Source: Caballeronia fortuita
GTDB taxonomy: Bacteria; Pseudomonadota; Gammaproteobacteria; Burkholderiales; Burkholderiaceae
Assembly (NCBI RefSeq): GCF_001544835.2
Contig: NZ_FCNX02000001.1
Coordinates: 62,001-126,000 of the forward strand
DNA: 64,000 bases
Reading direction: 5' to 3'
Part shown: piece after piece, positions 27,908 to 37,990 of the stretch
How positions within the stretch are numbered: the first letter of the stretch is position 1
How the letters are laid out: the number at the start of each line of letters is the position of its first letter
Program-made: the position numbers and the translations under genes
Notes under the pieces: model-generated
What the model was told of the DNA's origin: nothing
Seen by the model: only the letters and a program-made list of their open reading frames with translations
Database searches by the model: none

Positions 27908-28969
27908 TCATACGATCTGTCGCATGATCGAAATGAGCTTCTTCGCGTACTGCGGATCGGTCGCGTAGCCCGCCTTCTGCATGCCGTGCGCGAAGCCCGC
28001 GACATCGCGCGACGCCTGGATCACCGGCGCATAGCGCGGATTGTTCTTGATGACGCTCGCGTAATCGGTCAGCGCATCCTCGTACGAATCGTAAGCGCGG
28101 AACTTCTCCACGACCTTCTGCGGACGGCCGTTGACGTACTCCGTCGTCACCGAATCGACCGTCTTGCCGGTCCAGTTGCTCGTCGCCTTGATGCCGAAGA
28201 TGTTGTGACTCGTCGCGCCGTTCGCATGCTTGATCTCGCGCTTGCCCCAGCCCGATTCGAGCGCCGCCTGTCCGATGATGAAGCGCGCCGGTATGCCCGT
28301 CGCCGCGCTCGCGGCCTGCGCCGGCACCGCGAGCCGGTCGACGAACGCATTCACCTTGTCCGAGCCGTTGCCGCGCGCGGGCGGCTCCAGCGAATCCGCC
28401 GCCGTATAGCCTTTGCCCGCGAGCGCCGCGCTGCCCTTGTTGGCCTGCGCCGCCGCATACGCCTTCGCCATCGCGTTCATCGCGGCGAGATTGCCCGCGT
28501 TCGCGTCGAGATCGCCGCCGCCGCCCGACATGCCGCCGAGCGTCTGCATCGCGTTCATCGTGCTCGACGTGCCCATGGCGCCGCCTTTTCCATCAGCGCC
28601 GGTCTGCGCGCCTGAATTGCGCATCAACTGCTTCAACATCATGTCCGCGACGCCAATACCCTTCGACGACATCTGTTGCGACAACTGCTGATCGAGCATC
28701 GACGTGAACGACTTCGTGTCGTTCGATTCGAACGGGCTGTCCGAAGGCGTCGCGTCGCGCATGCTCTTCAGCATCATCTGCGTGAAGACGGCGTCGAACT
28801 GCTTGGCCGCTTCCTTGAGTCCTTGCTGCGGGTTCGCGCCGGCCTGCGCGCGCAATGCGTCGAAGCCCTGCGTATCGAGCGCGAAACGGTTCGAGAGATT
28901 CGAGATTCCGCCGCTCGTATCGGTCGATGCCAGCGCGGCGCTGGCGATGCCGTTCGTGTTCGAGTTCAT
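27908..28969 (-). CDS. flgJ: Flagellar rod-cap protein / peptidoglycan hydrolase FlgJ
   Basis: 353 residues. The N-terminal rod-assembly domain (LKEAAKQFDAVFTQMMLKSMRDA) is joined by a Gly/Ala-rich linker to a C-terminal GH73 glucosaminidase domain with the catalytic Glu in QAALESGWGKREI and the later YDSYEDALTDYASVI segment. It opens the peptidoglycan for the growing rod in the periplasm. It is the last flg gene of this operon here, and flgK does not follow. Confidence 0.95.
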   Translation of the reverse strand: MNSNTNGIASAALASTDTSGGISNLSNRFALDTQGFDALRAQAGANPQQGLKEAAKQFDAVFTQMMLKSMRDATPSDSPFESNDTKSFTSMLDQQLSQQMSSKGIGVADMMLKQLMRNSGAQTGADGKGGAMGTSSTMNAMQTLGGMSGGGGDLDANAGNLAAMNAMAKAYAAAQANKGSAALAGKGYTAADSLEPPARGNGSDKVNAFVDRLAVPAQAASAATGIPARFIIGQAALESGWGKREIKHANGATSHNIFGIKATSNWTGKTVDSVTTEYVNGRPQKVVEKFRAYDSYEDALTDYASVIKNNPRYAPVIQASRDVAGFAHGMQKAGYATDPQYAKKLISIMRQIV

Positions 28970-28985
28970 AGGTTCTTATTCGTTC

Positions 28986-30113
28986 TTAGATGATTTCGAG
29001 GTCTGCGCGCAGCGCGCCCGCGGCCTTCATCGACTGAAGGATCGAGATCAGATCCGCCGGCGTCGCGCCGAGCGCGTTGAGCGCCTTCACGACGTCCGCG
29101 AGATTCGCGCCCGCGGCGAGCATCTTGAGCGCGCCGTTGTCCTGCTTCAACTGAATCGACGATTCCTTCGCCGCAACCGTCTGCCCGTTCGAGAACGCGC
29201 CCGGCTGGCTCACCGCCGTCTTCGTATTGATGACCACCGACAGATTGCCGTGCGCGACCGCGCAGTTCTGCAGCGTGACCATCTGATTCATCACGATGGA
29301 ACCCGTGCGCGCGTTCAGGATCACCTTCGCGGCGGCCTGCGCCGGACGCACGTCGATGTTCTGCAACTGCGCCATGAAGGACACCTGTTCGCCCGGCTCC
29401 TGCGGCGCGCGAAGCTGAATCGTGCGGCCGTCGAGCGCGAGCGCGGTGCCCATGCCGAACTGATTGTTCACCGCCGCGACGATGCGCTGCGTCGTGTCGA
29501 AATCCATCTCGCGCAGTTCCATCTGCATGACGCCGCCCTGCTGCTGCAACGCCGTAGGCACCGCGCGCTCGACGATCGCGCCCGCCGAAATGCGGCCGAC
29601 GGCGAGCTGATTCACCTGCACCTTGCTGCCGTTCGCGCTCGCGCCCGCACCGCCGACGACGAGGTTGCCCTGCGCCATCGCGTAGACCTGGCCATCGGCG
29701 CCCTTGAGCGGCGACATCAGCAGCGTGCCGCCGCGCAGGCTCTTCGCATTGCCGAGCGACGAAACGGTCACGTCGATCGCTTCGCCCGGGCGCGCGAACG
29801 GCGGCAGCGTCGCCGTCACCATCACGGCGGCGACGTTCTTCAACTGCATGTTCGACGACGTCGCCGAATTCACCGTGATGCCGAGATTGCCGAGCATGTT
29901 GGTGAGCGATTGCGTCGTGAACGGCGTCTGCATCGTCTGGTCGCCGGTGCCGTCGAGACCGACGACGAGGCCGTAGCCGATCAGCGGATTGTCACGCACG
30001 CCCTGAAACGACACGAGATCCTTGAGACGCTCGGCGTGTGCCTGATGCGCGGTGCCGATCGCGACGAGCGCGGCTGCGAGCGAGAACGAAACGAAACGAA
30101 GAAACGAATTCAT
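28986..30113 (-). CDS. flgI: Flagellar P-ring protein FlgI
   Basis: 375 residues from the ATG at 30113, with a Sec signal peptide ([20 protein letters not shown]...AHA). The mature start [31 protein letters not shown] is diagnostic. It forms the periplasmic P-ring around the distal rod, whose assembly depends on the FlgA chaperone, also encoded in the window. The longer open frame upstream is only read-through over flgH. Confidence 0.97.
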   Translation of the reverse strand: MNSFLRFVSFSLAAALVAIGTAHQAHAERLKDLVSFQGVRDNPLIGYGLVVGLDGTGDQTMQTPFTTQSLTNMLGNLGITVNSATSSNMQLKNVAAVMVTATLPPFARPGEAIDVTVSSLGNAKSLRGGTLLMSPLKGADGQVYAMAQGNLVVGGAGASANGSKVQVNQLAVGRISAGAIVERAVPTALQQQGGVMQMELREMDFDTTQRIVAAVNNQFGMGTALALDGRTIQLRAPQEPGEQVSFMAQLQNIDVRPAQAAAKVILNARTGSIVMNQMVTLQNCAVAHGNLSVVINTKTAVSQPGAFSNGQTVAAKESSIQLKQDNGALKMLAAGANLADVVKALNALGATPADLISILQSMKAAGALRADLEII

Positions 30114-30115
30114 GA

Positions 30116-30799
30116 TCAGAACGGCGCGACGTTGAGGAAGAAGCGTTGGAGCCAGCCCATGTTCTGGGCTTCGTCGATGTAACCCTTCGCCGAATATTCG
30201 ATCTTCGCGTCGGCGACCTGCGTGGAAAAGACGGTGTTGCTGCCCGAGATCGTCGTCGGGTTGACGACGCCCGAGAAGCGCACGTATTCGTTGCCCTGAT
30301 TGATGAGCATCTGCTTCTCGCCGCTCACCATCAGATTGCCGTTGGACATGACTTCCGTGACGGTGACGGTCAGCGTGCCGCTGAACGTGTTGGCCGCGCT
30401 CGCGCCGCCCGCCGCCGTGAACTTGTTCGCGCCCGTCGCCGAGAGCGTCGTGTTGTTGAAGAGGCCGCCGAAGATGCCCGGCGTCGTCGGCACCGCGAAC
30501 GACGCGTTGCCGCCGCGATTCGTGTTCGCCGCCGACGACTTCGTCGCGTTGACGTTTTCCGAGATCACGATGGTCAGGATGTCGCCCACGTTGCGCGGAC
30601 GCTGGTCTTCGAAAAGCGGCCTGCCCGCGTAGCCCGCGTTGTAGATCGCGCCGGGCGAACGCGTGCCCACGGGCGGCTGCGGCGGACGCGCGGTCATCGG
30701 CTGCTGGATGATCGGCTCTTTCGGAACGAGGCCGCACGCGGCCGTCGCCGCAACGAGCGCGGCCATCGAAAGGCGCGAAAGAATTTGAGTGGACGACAT
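30116..30799 (-). CDS. flgH: Flagellar L-ring lipoprotein FlgH
   Basis: 227 residues with a lipoprotein-type signal ending in ATAAC (probable lipidated Cys near residue 22). Then [28 protein letters not shown], the FlgH signature, and [26 protein letters not shown] near the C-terminus. It forms the outer-membrane L-ring. It is separated from flgI by two bases. Confidence 0.97.
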   Translation of the reverse strand: MSSTQILSRLSMAALVAATAACGLVPKEPIIQQPMTARPPQPPVGTRSPGAIYNAGYAGRPLFEDQRPRNVGDILTIVISENVNATKSSAANTNRGGNASFAVPTTPGIFGGLFNNTTLSATGANKFTAAGGASAANTFSGTLTVTVTEVMSNGNLMVSGEKQMLINQGNEYVRFSGVVNPTTISGSNTVFSTQVADAKIEYSAKGYIDEAQNMGWLQRFFLNVAPF

Positions 30800-30878
30800 C
30801 GTGATAACTCGTTTGAAGCGAAATGAGCGTCAGTGTGACGCCATCCGCGCAATTCCCATTCGTCGAATAGAAGGGGAT

Positions 30879-31667
30879 TTACACCTGCATCTGCGAGAGC
30901 GTCTGCAACATCTGGTCGGACGTGGTCACGGCCTTGCTGTTGATTTCGTACGCGCGCTGCGTCTGGATCATGTTCACCAGTTCCTGCACGACGTTCACGT
31001 TCGACGCTTCCACATAGCCCTGCTGCAACGAACCCGCGCCGTTCAGTCCCGGCTGCGACACGTTCGGCGCGCCCGAGCTGCTCGTCTCCGAGAACAGGTT
31101 TTCGCCGCGTGCATCGAGGCCGGCCGGGTTGATGAAAGTCGCGAGCGTGATCTGGCCGACCGTCGTGCTGGTCGAGCTGTTCGCGCTCGTCACCGATACC
31201 GTGCCGTCCGAGCCGACCGTGATCGCCGTCGCGTTCTGCGGAATCGTGATCGCCGGATTCAGCTGATAGCCGCTCGACGTGACGAGCTGGCCTTGCGAGT
31301 TGGTCTGGAACGAGCCGTCGCGTGTGTAGGCGGTCGTGCCGTCGGGCATCGTCACCTGGAAGAAGCCTTGACCATTGATCGCGACGTCCTTCGAGTTGCC
31401 GGTCTGCTGCAGATTGCCCTGCGTGTAGAGGCGCTCGGTCGCGACCTGCTGCACGCCGGTGCCCAGTTGCACGCCCGACGCGAGCTCGGTTTGCTGCGTC
31501 GAATTTGCGCCGGGCTGGCGCGTCGTCTGATACAGCAGATCCTCGAACACCGCGCGCGAGCCCTTGAAGCCGTTGGTGCTCACGTTGGCGAGGTTGTTCG
31601 AGATGGTGTCCATCTGCGCCTGTTGCGCATTCATGCCGGTCGCGGCGATGTAGAGAGAGCGATTCAT
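30879..31667 (-). CDS. flgG: Flagellar distal rod protein FlgG
   Basis: 262 residues starting [20 protein letters not shown], with the rod-protein motif [17 protein letters not shown] and the C-terminal [19 protein letters not shown] / [17 protein letters not shown]. This is the standard length for FlgG. It builds the distal rod spanning the periplasm. Confidence 0.97.
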   Translation of the reverse strand: MNRSLYIAATGMNAQQAQMDTISNNLANVSTNGFKGSRAVFEDLLYQTTRQPGANSTQQTELASGVQLGTGVQQVATERLYTQGNLQQTGNSKDVAINGQGFFQVTMPDGTTAYTRDGSFQTNSQGQLVTSSGYQLNPAITIPQNATAITVGSDGTVSVTSANSSTSTTVGQITLATFINPAGLDARGENLFSETSSSGAPNVSQPGLNGAGSLQQGYVEASNVNVVQELVNMIQTQRAYEINSKAVTTSDQMLQTLSQMQV

Positions 31668-31694
31668 GTTCGTTTCCTAAATGTCTTGCGCCGC

Positions 31695-32447
31695 TTAGCT
31701 GAAGTTGAGCAGCTTGTTGGCCGACTGTTCGTTCTGGTCGGCCGATTCCATCAGCTTCGTCTGCATCTGGAATTGCCGGGCGTTGGTGATCATGGAGACC
31801 ATCGCGGCGACCGGGTTCACGTTGCTGCCCTCGAGCGCGCCGCCGGCCACGACGACGTTCGGGTCCGCATCGGCGGGATCGCCGCCGGCGGTGCGAAAGA
31901 GCCCGTCGTCGCCGCGCGTGAGCGTCGCGGGATCGGGGTTCACGAGCTTCAGTTGATCGACGACCGCGATCGCCGTCGGCGGATCGCCCGGAATCAGCGC
32001 GGAGATCGTGCCGTCCTTGCCGACCGTCACTTCCGCGCCCGGCGGAATCGACAGCGGGCCGCTGTTGCCGAGCACCGGCAGGTTGTTCGCGGTAACGAGC
32101 TGGCCGTTCTGATCGACATGCAGATTGCCCGCGCGCGTGTACGCCTCGCTGCCGTCCGCGGCCTGCACGGACAGCCAGCCCTGGCCCTGAACCGCGACGT
32201 CGAGCGGATTGCCCGTCTGCTGAATCGGGCCTGCCGAGTAGTCCGCGTTCGGCGTCGACGACAGCACGAAGGTGCGCGTCGTGCCGTCGGCGGACTGGTT
32301 CTCGAACGACATCGGCACCTGGCGGAACGCCGCGAGCTGCGCCTTGAAACCCGTGGTCGACGTGTTCGCCAGGTTGTTCGCCACGACGGCCTGCTGCTCG
32401 AGCGCCTGGCTTGCGCCGGTCATCGCGGTGTAGATCAGACGGTCCAT
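31695..32447 (-). CDS. flgF: Flagellar proximal rod protein FlgF
   Basis: 250 residues starting MDRLIYTAMTGASQALEQQ, with the rod motif VANNLANTSTTGFKAQLAAF and GALEGSNVNPVAAMVSMI at the C-terminus. It is part of the proximal rod and lies between flgE and flgG in the canonical order. Confidence 0.96.
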   Translation of the reverse strand: MDRLIYTAMTGASQALEQQAVVANNLANTSTTGFKAQLAAFRQVPMSFENQSADGTTRTFVLSSTPNADYSAGPIQQTGNPLDVAVQGQGWLSVQAADGSEAYTRAGNLHVDQNGQLVTANNLPVLGNSGPLSIPPGAEVTVGKDGTISALIPGDPPTAIAVVDQLKLVNPDPATLTRGDDGLFRTAGGDPADADPNVVVAGGALEGSNVNPVAAMVSMITNARQFQMQTKLMESADQNEQSANKLLNFS

Positions 32448-32484
32448 GAATCGCTTCCTTCTTCCCTATGCTTGCGGACGGTGC

Positions 32485-33702
32485 TTACAGATTGATCAAC
32501 GTCTGGTCGACGGTCTGCTGCGTCTTGATCGTCTGCGCGTTCGCCTGGTAATTGCGCTGCGCGGTGATCAGGTTCACGAGCTCGCTCGTCAGGTCGACGT
32601 TGGAGTTCTCCACCGCGCCGCCTTGCAGCGTGCCGTGGTTGGTCGAGCCCGGCACGGACACTTGCGCCGCGCCCGATGCCGCCGTCTGCGCGTACACGTT
32701 GCCGCCGAGGTTCTGCAGACCGTTCTGGTTGTTGAAGTTGGCGATGGCGATCTGGCCGAGTGCCTTCGTTTCGCCGTTCGAGTAGTTGCCCGTCAGCATG
32801 CCGTCGCTGCCGACCGTGAAACCCGTCAGTTCGCCAGTGCTGTTGCCGTCCTGATGCAGATTCGTGAGGCCGCTCTTCGCGCCGTATTGCGTCGTGCCGG
32901 AGAGATCGAGCGTGAGCGATTGCGTCGCGCCCGCCGTCGCGCTCGCGCCGTTCGGGATCGTGAACGAGAACGTCTTGCCGGAAGTCAGGTTGCCCGACGA
33001 ATCGAACGTGACCGGGCCGAGGTCGGTCTTGCCCGCGACCGGATCGCCCCAGCCCGCGAACGCTTCCCACGAATTCGTGCCGGACTTCGTGAAGTACACC
33101 GACACTTTCTGCGTGCCGCCGAGCGAATCGTAGGCATCGACGGACGTCGACGCGTTGTACGTGTTGCCGTTGGTCGGATCGAAGTCGGTGGCGGCCTTCA
33201 CGTCGTCCTGCGAGTTCAGGTTGAACGCGGCGGTGATGGTCTTGGTCGCGGTCGGCGCGATGTTCGCGGTCGGCACCGTGAGGGGGACCGTGTTCGCGCT
33301 GTTGACGACGCCGCTCGAATCCGCCGCGTATCCCATCAGTTGCAGGCCCGCCGAGTTGACGATGTTGCCGCTGTTGTCGAGATGGAACACGCCGTTGCGC
33401 GAGTACACGACCGAGCCGTTGTTCGACAACTGATAAAAACCGTTGCCGTTGATCGCGACGTCGAGCGCCTGGTTCGTCGTCGTGATCGTGCCTTGCGAGA
33501 ACTGCTGCTGCACTTCCGAGAGGCGCGTGCCGATGCCGACCTGGTTGTTGATGGCCGTGGCCATCGAGTTCGCGTACATGTCGGCGAACTGTGCGGCGCC
33601 CTGCTTGAAGCCGACGGTGTTCGCATTCGCGATGTTGTTGCCGATGACGTCGAGATCGCTCGATGCAGCGCCCAGACCGCTCAGTGCTTGTTGATAACTC
33701 AT
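32485..33702 (-). CDS. flgE: Flagellar hook protein FlgE
   Basis: 405 residues: MSYQQALSGLGAASSDLDVIGNNIANANTVGFKQ at the N-terminus (D0 domain), a variable Ser/Thr/Asn-rich middle forming the exposed hook domains, and a C-terminal GAVENSNVDLTSELVNLITAQRNYQANAQTIKTQ-type D0 helix. It polymerises into the hook under the FlgD cap. Confidence 0.97.
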   Translation of the reverse strand: MSYQQALSGLGAASSDLDVIGNNIANANTVGFKQGAAQFADMYANSMATAINNQVGIGTRLSEVQQQFSQGTITTTNQALDVAINGNGFYQLSNNGSVVYSRNGVFHLDNSGNIVNSAGLQLMGYAADSSGVVNSANTVPLTVPTANIAPTATKTITAAFNLNSQDDVKAATDFDPTNGNTYNASTSVDAYDSLGGTQKVSVYFTKSGTNSWEAFAGWGDPVAGKTDLGPVTFDSSGNLTSGKTFSFTIPNGASATAGATQSLTLDLSGTTQYGAKSGLTNLHQDGNSTGELTGFTVGSDGMLTGNYSNGETKALGQIAIANFNNQNGLQNLGGNVYAQTAASGAAQVSVPGSTNHGTLQGGAVENSNVDLTSELVNLITAQRNYQANAQTIKTQQTVDQTLINL

Positions 33703-33746
33703 GTTTCGCTCCGTGACGAGCCGCGCCCGTCCTGAAAATTGATGAT

Positions 33747-34469
33747 TTAGAGAATCGACGCGACGCCCGACAGCGCCACCGTGGAACCGTTCGACAGCTT
33801 GAGGCCGGGCGCGCCGCCCGACATCTGCACGACGCTTTGCACCTGAGCCGCCGACAGCGTCGTCGCGGTCGCCTGCTGGCCGTTGATCGTGCCTTGCGCG
33901 GTGATCGTGTAGCTGCCGTCGGCGAGCGTGGCGCCCTTCGAATCGACCGGCGTCCAGCCCGTCACCGGCACGACGCCCGCGCCTTGCGCGCCGAGGTCGA
34001 GCGTGTTGACGATCTGGCCCGACGCGTTTTTCACGACGATCTGCAGGTCGCTCACGTCGTTCGCGAGTTGCACGCCGAAGCTCGACGACTTGCCGCTCGA
34101 CACTGTCATGCTGTTGCCGGCGGAAAGCACGTTCGAGCCGATGAGCAGCGCCGCCTGCGTCTGCTGGCCGGCGGAAAGCTGCGTGGCGAGCGAGGACAGC
34201 GAGGTGTTCAACTGGCCGATGCCCGTCACCGTGTTGATCTGCGCGAGCTGCGAGGTCATCTGCGAGCTGTCGGCGGGATTGGTCGGATCCTGGTTCTTCA
34301 GCTGCGTCACGAGCAGCGTGAGAAAAGTGTTCTGCAGATCAGACGCCGACTGCGCGCCGGTCGCCGAGGTCGATGACGTCGACGAGCTCGAAGACGCGCC
34401 GTTCATGGTGTCGAGCAGCGTCTGCGACACCGTGGTGCCGTTGCTGCCGATGGTTGTGCTGGTCGTCAC
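33747..34469 (-). CDS. flgD: Flagellar hook-capping protein FlgD
   Basis: 240 residues from a GTG start preceded by AAGGAAC. The N-terminal FlgD motif is LQNTFLTLLVTQLKNQDPTNPADSSQMTSQLAQ, with a short Ser/Thr-rich preface. The C-terminal Tudor/fibronectin-like region contains TLADGSYTITAQGT. It caps the growing hook and is later removed. Confidence 0.95.
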   Translation of the reverse strand: MTTSTTIGSNGTTVSQTLLDTMNGASSSSSTSSTSATGAQSASDLQNTFLTLLVTQLKNQDPTNPADSSQMTSQLAQINTVTGIGQLNTSLSSLATQLSAGQQTQAALLIGSNVLSAGNSMTVSSGKSSSFGVQLANDVSDLQIVVKNASGQIVNTLDLGAQGAGVVPVTGWTPVDSKGATLADGSYTITAQGTINGQQATATTLSAAQVQSVVQMSGGAPGLKLSNGSTVALSGVASIL

Positions 34470-34493
34470 GTTGTGTTCCTTGGTGTGTATCTA

Positions 34494-34919
34494 TCAGGTG
34501 CCGATGGTCAGGGTCTTGAGCATCAATTGCTTGGCGGTGTTGAGCGTTTCGACGTTCGCCTGATAGGAACGCGACGCGGAAATCATGTTGACCATTTCCT
34601 GCACCGGATCGACGTTGGGCAGCGTCACATAGCCGTCCGCGTTCGCCGCCGGGTTGCTCGGGTCGTAGCTGGTTTTCATCGGGCTCGGATCGTCGATGAC
34701 GCCGGTCACCTGCACGCCGCCGACCTGCTGGCCCGACGCGGTCTTCGCGCCGCCGAGCGGATCGACCGCGAACACGACCTGCTTCGCCTTGTACGGCTGG
34801 CCGTCCGGGCCGGTCGTGCTGTCCGCGTTCGCGAGATTCGACGCGGTGACGTTCAGGCGCTGCGCCTGAGCGGACATCGCCGAGCCGGCGACGTTGAAGA
34901 TGTTCATCAAAGAGGGCAT
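34494..34919 (-). CDS. flgC: Flagellar proximal rod protein FlgC
   Basis: 141 residues from the ATG at 34919 ([18 protein letters not shown]). The rod motif [26 protein letters not shown] and C-terminal [23 protein letters not shown] are diagnostic. It sits between flgB and flgD in the rod-hook operon. Confidence 0.96.
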   Translation of the reverse strand: MPSLMNIFNVAGSAMSAQAQRLNVTASNLANADSTTGPDGQPYKAKQVVFAVDPLGGAKTASGQQVGGVQVTGVIDDPSPMKTSYDPSNPAANADGYVTLPNVDPVQEMVNMISASRSYQANVETLNTAKQLMLKTLTIGT

Positions 34920-34936
34920 GTGTTCTCCTGCTGCGC

Positions 34937-35428
34937 TCAACTATTCGACGTGATCGCCGATAGCATCGATTTGATCTGCGACGACAACACCGTCATGCCC
35001 GCCTCGAAATGCAGCGCGTTGTCCGCGAACTGCACGCGTTCGGCATCGAGATCGACCGTGTTGCCGTCGAGCGACGGCTGGTTCGGCACGCGATACGCGA
35101 GCCTGCCGTAGTCGTCGCTCGAACCGCCCGAGGCGGACAGCGTCGAGCTGCCGCTCATGTGGCCTTTGGCCGTCGCTGCCAGGCCGCCGCTCATGCTCAC
35201 GCTGACGGGCTGCGCCATCTTCAGCGTCGAGCCGTTGGTCGCCGCGTTCGGCGCGCCGCCGCCCTGCTTCAGCGCACCCGCGAGCGCGCTGGAGAAATCG
35301 ACGTCGCGCGCCTTGTAGCCGGGCGTATCGGCGTTGGCGATATTCGACGACAGCAATTCCTGCCGGTACGCGCGCACGTCGAGCGCCTCACGGCCGAAAG
35401 CGAATTCCTTGTCGAGTCTGTCTAGCAT
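34937..35428 (-). CDS. flgB: Flagellar proximal rod protein FlgB
   Basis: 163 residues from the ATG at 35428 ([16 protein letters not shown]). The rod motif is [25 protein letters not shown] and the C-terminus [21 protein letters not shown]. First gene of flgBCDEFGHIJ. It is divergent from flgA across a 203-base intergenic region that should carry both class II promoters. I could not identify an FlhDC box by eye. Confidence 0.96.
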   Translation of the reverse strand: MLDRLDKEFAFGREALDVRAYRQELLSSNIANADTPGYKARDVDFSSALAGALKQGGGAPNAATNGSTLKMAQPVSVSMSGGLAATAKGHMSGSSTLSASGGSSDDYGRLAYRVPNQPSLDGNTVDLDAERVQFADNALHFEAGMTVLSSQIKSMLSAITSNS

Positions 35429-35631
35429 TGCGATTTCTCCTGTCGGCAGCGCCGAGGCCTTTTTGCATGACACGCATCTTAGGAGCGGCGCGCAATAACT
35501 AATCCGACGAATAACCGGGAAACGCGGCCTCTATTCGACGCTTGCCTGTTCCGGCCGATATCTAGAATTCGTCTCGTTGAAGTCGTCGCAGCTTCTTTGC
35601 GGCCAGATCGAATCAGAAACGGAGAAAGACG

Positions 35632-36930
35632 ATGAGCAGGCCGGCCAGACGTGCATCGAACCCTACGGCTCGCGCCGCAGCGACGTTCGCGCGCCGCACG
35701 TTGGGCGCGTCGCTTCTCGTGTGTGTCGTCGCGGGCGCGCAGGCGCAGCAGGCCGACGGCATGATCGTCATTCCGGGCAACGCGGAAACCAATCCCGCCG
35801 CCGCGGCCGACATGGCGCAGAAACTCGGCACGCGCGCCGCCGCGCCCGAAGCCGCGCGCTCGAACGTGAATCCGAACATGAGCCCGAGCCCGACCGGTTA
35901 TCGCGCCGCGACCCGGGCCGCCGACGCCGCGATGCGCAACGCCGCGCTCGACCTCGACGCCCGCGCCGACGCCGCCGACGATTCCATGAACGGCGCAACG
36001 AACGACGCGAGCGGCATGATCGTCATTCCCGGACCGGGCGAAGCGAAGCCCGCGCGTGCGGCCGTGGCTGCCGTCGCGACGCCCGCCGCATCGCCCGCAC
36101 TTCAGCGAGCACCGGTTGCGTCGGCTTCGCGCGATGTAATGCCCGTCGTCGTGACACGCGACGATGCCGCCGCCCGCAACACGAATGCAAAGCCCGTCGC
36201 CGCGAGTCCCGCGACGCCGGTCGCCACAGCCGCATCGCCTATGAGGCGCGTGAGCTTCAATCCGTCAATGACGCCAGCGCCAGCGCAGGCGCAGGCGGCG
36301 GCCGCCACGCTGCAGGACGGCGAATCGATCCGCGTCGCCACGCTCAACTTTCTGCAACAGCAGGCAGCCGGTTTGCCGGGCAAGGTCGAGATCACGGTCA
36401 CGCCGGTTTTTCCGCGCGGACTCGCCGCCTGCTCCGCGCTCGATCCGTTCATGCCGACCGGCGCGCGCCTCTGGGGCCGGCTGACAGTCGGCGTGCGCTG
36501 CGTCGGCGAGCGTCCATGGACGCTGTACGTGCAGGCGCGCGTATCGATCAACGCGACGTACTACACCGCCGCGCGCGCGATCGCACCGGGCGAAGTGCTG
36601 GGCAACGCCGATCTCGTCGCCCGCGACGGCGACCTCACCGCGATGCCGCAGGCCATCGTCACCGATCCGACGCAGGCCGTCGGCGCGGTTGCGCTGTCAC
36701 GCGTGCCCGCCGGCCTGCCGCTGCGCACCGACATGCTGCGCGCGGCGAGCTCGGTGTCGATCGGGCAGACCGTGCACGTGGTCGCCGGCGGCTCCGGCTT
36801 TTCGATTTCCGCCGACGGCACCGCGATGAGCAACGCGTCGCCCGGCCAGCAAGTACGTGTAAAAACCGCCGGCGGACAGATCATCACCGGCATCGTGAAG
36901 GACAGCCAGACGGTGGAAGTGTCGCTATAA
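35632..36930 (+). CDS. flgA: Flagellar P-ring assembly chaperone FlgA with long N-terminal extension
   Basis: 432 residues, about twice the E. coli protein. The C-terminal ~210 residues are FlgA (SAF-like) with ARAIAPGEVLGNADLVARDGDL and GQTVHVVAGGSGFSISADGTAMSNASPGQQVRVK. The N-terminal half follows a signal peptide (SLLVCVVAGAQA), is Ala/Pro-rich and holds two copies of GMIVIPG (residues 43-49 and 128-134). FlgA is a periplasmic chaperone for FlgI. The extension is unusual and its role is unknown. Confidence 0.9.
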   Translation: MSRPARRASNPTARAAATFARRTLGASLLVCVVAGAQAQQADGMIVIPGNAETNPAAAADMAQKLGTRAAAPEAARSNVNPNMSPSPTGYRAATRAADAAMRNAALDLDARADAADDSMNGATNDASGMIVIPGPGEAKPARAAVAAVATPAASPALQRAPVASASRDVMPVVVTRDDAAARNTNAKPVAASPATPVATAASPMRRVSFNPSMTPAPAQAQAAAATLQDGESIRVATLNFLQQQAAGLPGKVEITVTPVFPRGLAACSALDPFMPTGARLWGRLTVGVRCVGERPWTLYVQARVSINATYYTAARAIAPGEVLGNADLVARDGDLTAMPQAIVTDPTQAVGAVALSRVPAGLPLRTDMLRAASSVSIGQTVHVVAGGSGFSISADGTAMSNASPGQQVRVKTAGGQIITGIVKDSQTVEVSL

Positions 36931-37052
36931 CAGGCGAAGTGTTCGGTCCCCCACGTTTGTTTCATTTTGTTTCAAATGTGCCAGAGGCTTGCCAGATAAG
37001 GCTCAGCGCGCGATGAGCATGGCGAACGGCAGTTGGCGGTCCATCGGCAGGG

Positions 37053-37080
37053 TAAAGTTTTCAAGACCCGTCGCCGTTAA
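37053..37080 (+). promoter_or_regulatory. Sigma-28 (FliA) promoter for flgM
   Basis: A perfect -35 TAAAGTTT is followed by 12 bases and GCCGTTAA (consensus GCCGATAA, usual spacer 11). It lies about 20 bases before the flgM ATG. flgM is classically expressed from both the flgA promoter and its own FliA promoter, which fits. Confidence 0.8.
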
Positions 37081-37100
37081 AGGACTCAACACGTTCGGGA

Positions 37101-37442
37101 ATGGACATCGTGAAGATCGAATCGAATAGCAACACCACTCTGGCAGGCCTTCAAGACAACCTGCAACGCGCGTCGCAAAACGACGCAAAAGGTGCCGCTG
37201 GCACGGTGCAGCAAGCGCAGACGGGCACGAGCCCGGCGAAGAATTCGACGGTGAGCTTGTCGTCGTTGTCGAGCGATTTGCGCGCATCGAACGGCTCGGA
37301 CATCGACACGGCGAAAGTCGCGTCGATCAAGGCCGCCATGCGCGACGGCAGCCTGAAGATCGACAGCGGCAAGATCGCCGACGGCATGCTGAGCACCGCC
37401 CGCGACCTGCTGCAAACGAGAACCCCGCCGACCGGCGGCTGA
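37101..37442 (+). CDS. flgM: Anti-sigma-28 factor FlgM
   Basis: 113 residues: MDIVKIESNS start, a low-complexity Gln/Thr/Ser N-terminal half (the disordered export part) and a conserved C-terminal FliA-binding region (DIDTAKVASIKAAMRDGSLKIDSGKIADGMLSTARDLL). It holds FliA inactive until exported through the completed hook-basal body. Expected to be autoregulated through the FliA promoter just upstream. flgN follows 79 bases later. Confidence 0.95.
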   Translation: MDIVKIESNSNTTLAGLQDNLQRASQNDAKGAAGTVQQAQTGTSPAKNSTVSLSSLSSDLRASNGSDIDTAKVASIKAAMRDGSLKIDSGKIADGMLSTARDLLQTRTPPTGG

Positions 37443-37521
37443 ACGCCTCCCCGGCGCGCGACGAGCGCGTGACGGCAGGCGTTTGCGAGACCGGGCGGCT
37501 TTTTGAAACCGCTTCTGCTTC

Positions 37522-37968
37522 ATGAGCGATGCAATGAGAGACGCCCTGCTTGCCACTGTTACCGAAGAAGTCGCTGCTGTCCGGGCCTTCGAATCCCTCC
37601 TCGCCGATGAGGAAAAAGCGCTGATCGCCGCGCAGCCGCTTCCGGCGCTGCCCGAGATCATTCAGAGCAAGACCGCGCTCACCGAACGCATCTCCGCGCT
37701 CGAACAAGCCCGCGACGAACAACTGAAGGCGCTTGGTTTTCCCGCCGGCTTCGTCGGCATGGAAGCCGCCGCCGCGGACGATTCCGCGATCGCCGAGCAA
37801 TGGGCGCTGCTCACCGCCGCCGCCCGCCGCGCGAAACAGGGCAACAACAACAACGGCGTGCTGATCCGCACGCGCATGGAATACAACCGCAAGGCATTGG
37901 CTGCCTTGCAGGTCGCGCCGTCCAGGAGCGGCTTTTACGGCCCGGACGGCCGCGTTCCTGGCGCCTGA
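37522..37968 (+). CDS. flgN: Flagellar export chaperone FlgN
   Basis: 148 residues, mostly helical, with FlgN-like EEVAAVRAFESLLADEEKALIA near the N-terminus and NNNNGVLIRTRMEYNRKALAALQ near the C-terminus. The chaperone binds the hook-filament junction proteins FlgK and FlgL in the cytoplasm. Those proteins are not encoded next to flgJ in this window. It is the last gene before a strong terminator. Confidence 0.92.
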   Translation: MSDAMRDALLATVTEEVAAVRAFESLLADEEKALIAAQPLPALPEIIQSKTALTERISALEQARDEQLKALGFPAGFVGMEAAAADDSAIAEQWALLTAAARRAKQGNNNNGVLIRTRMEYNRKALAALQVAPSRSGFYGPDGRVPGA

Positions 37969-37990
37969 TTTCCATCTCCGCCTTCGAAAC

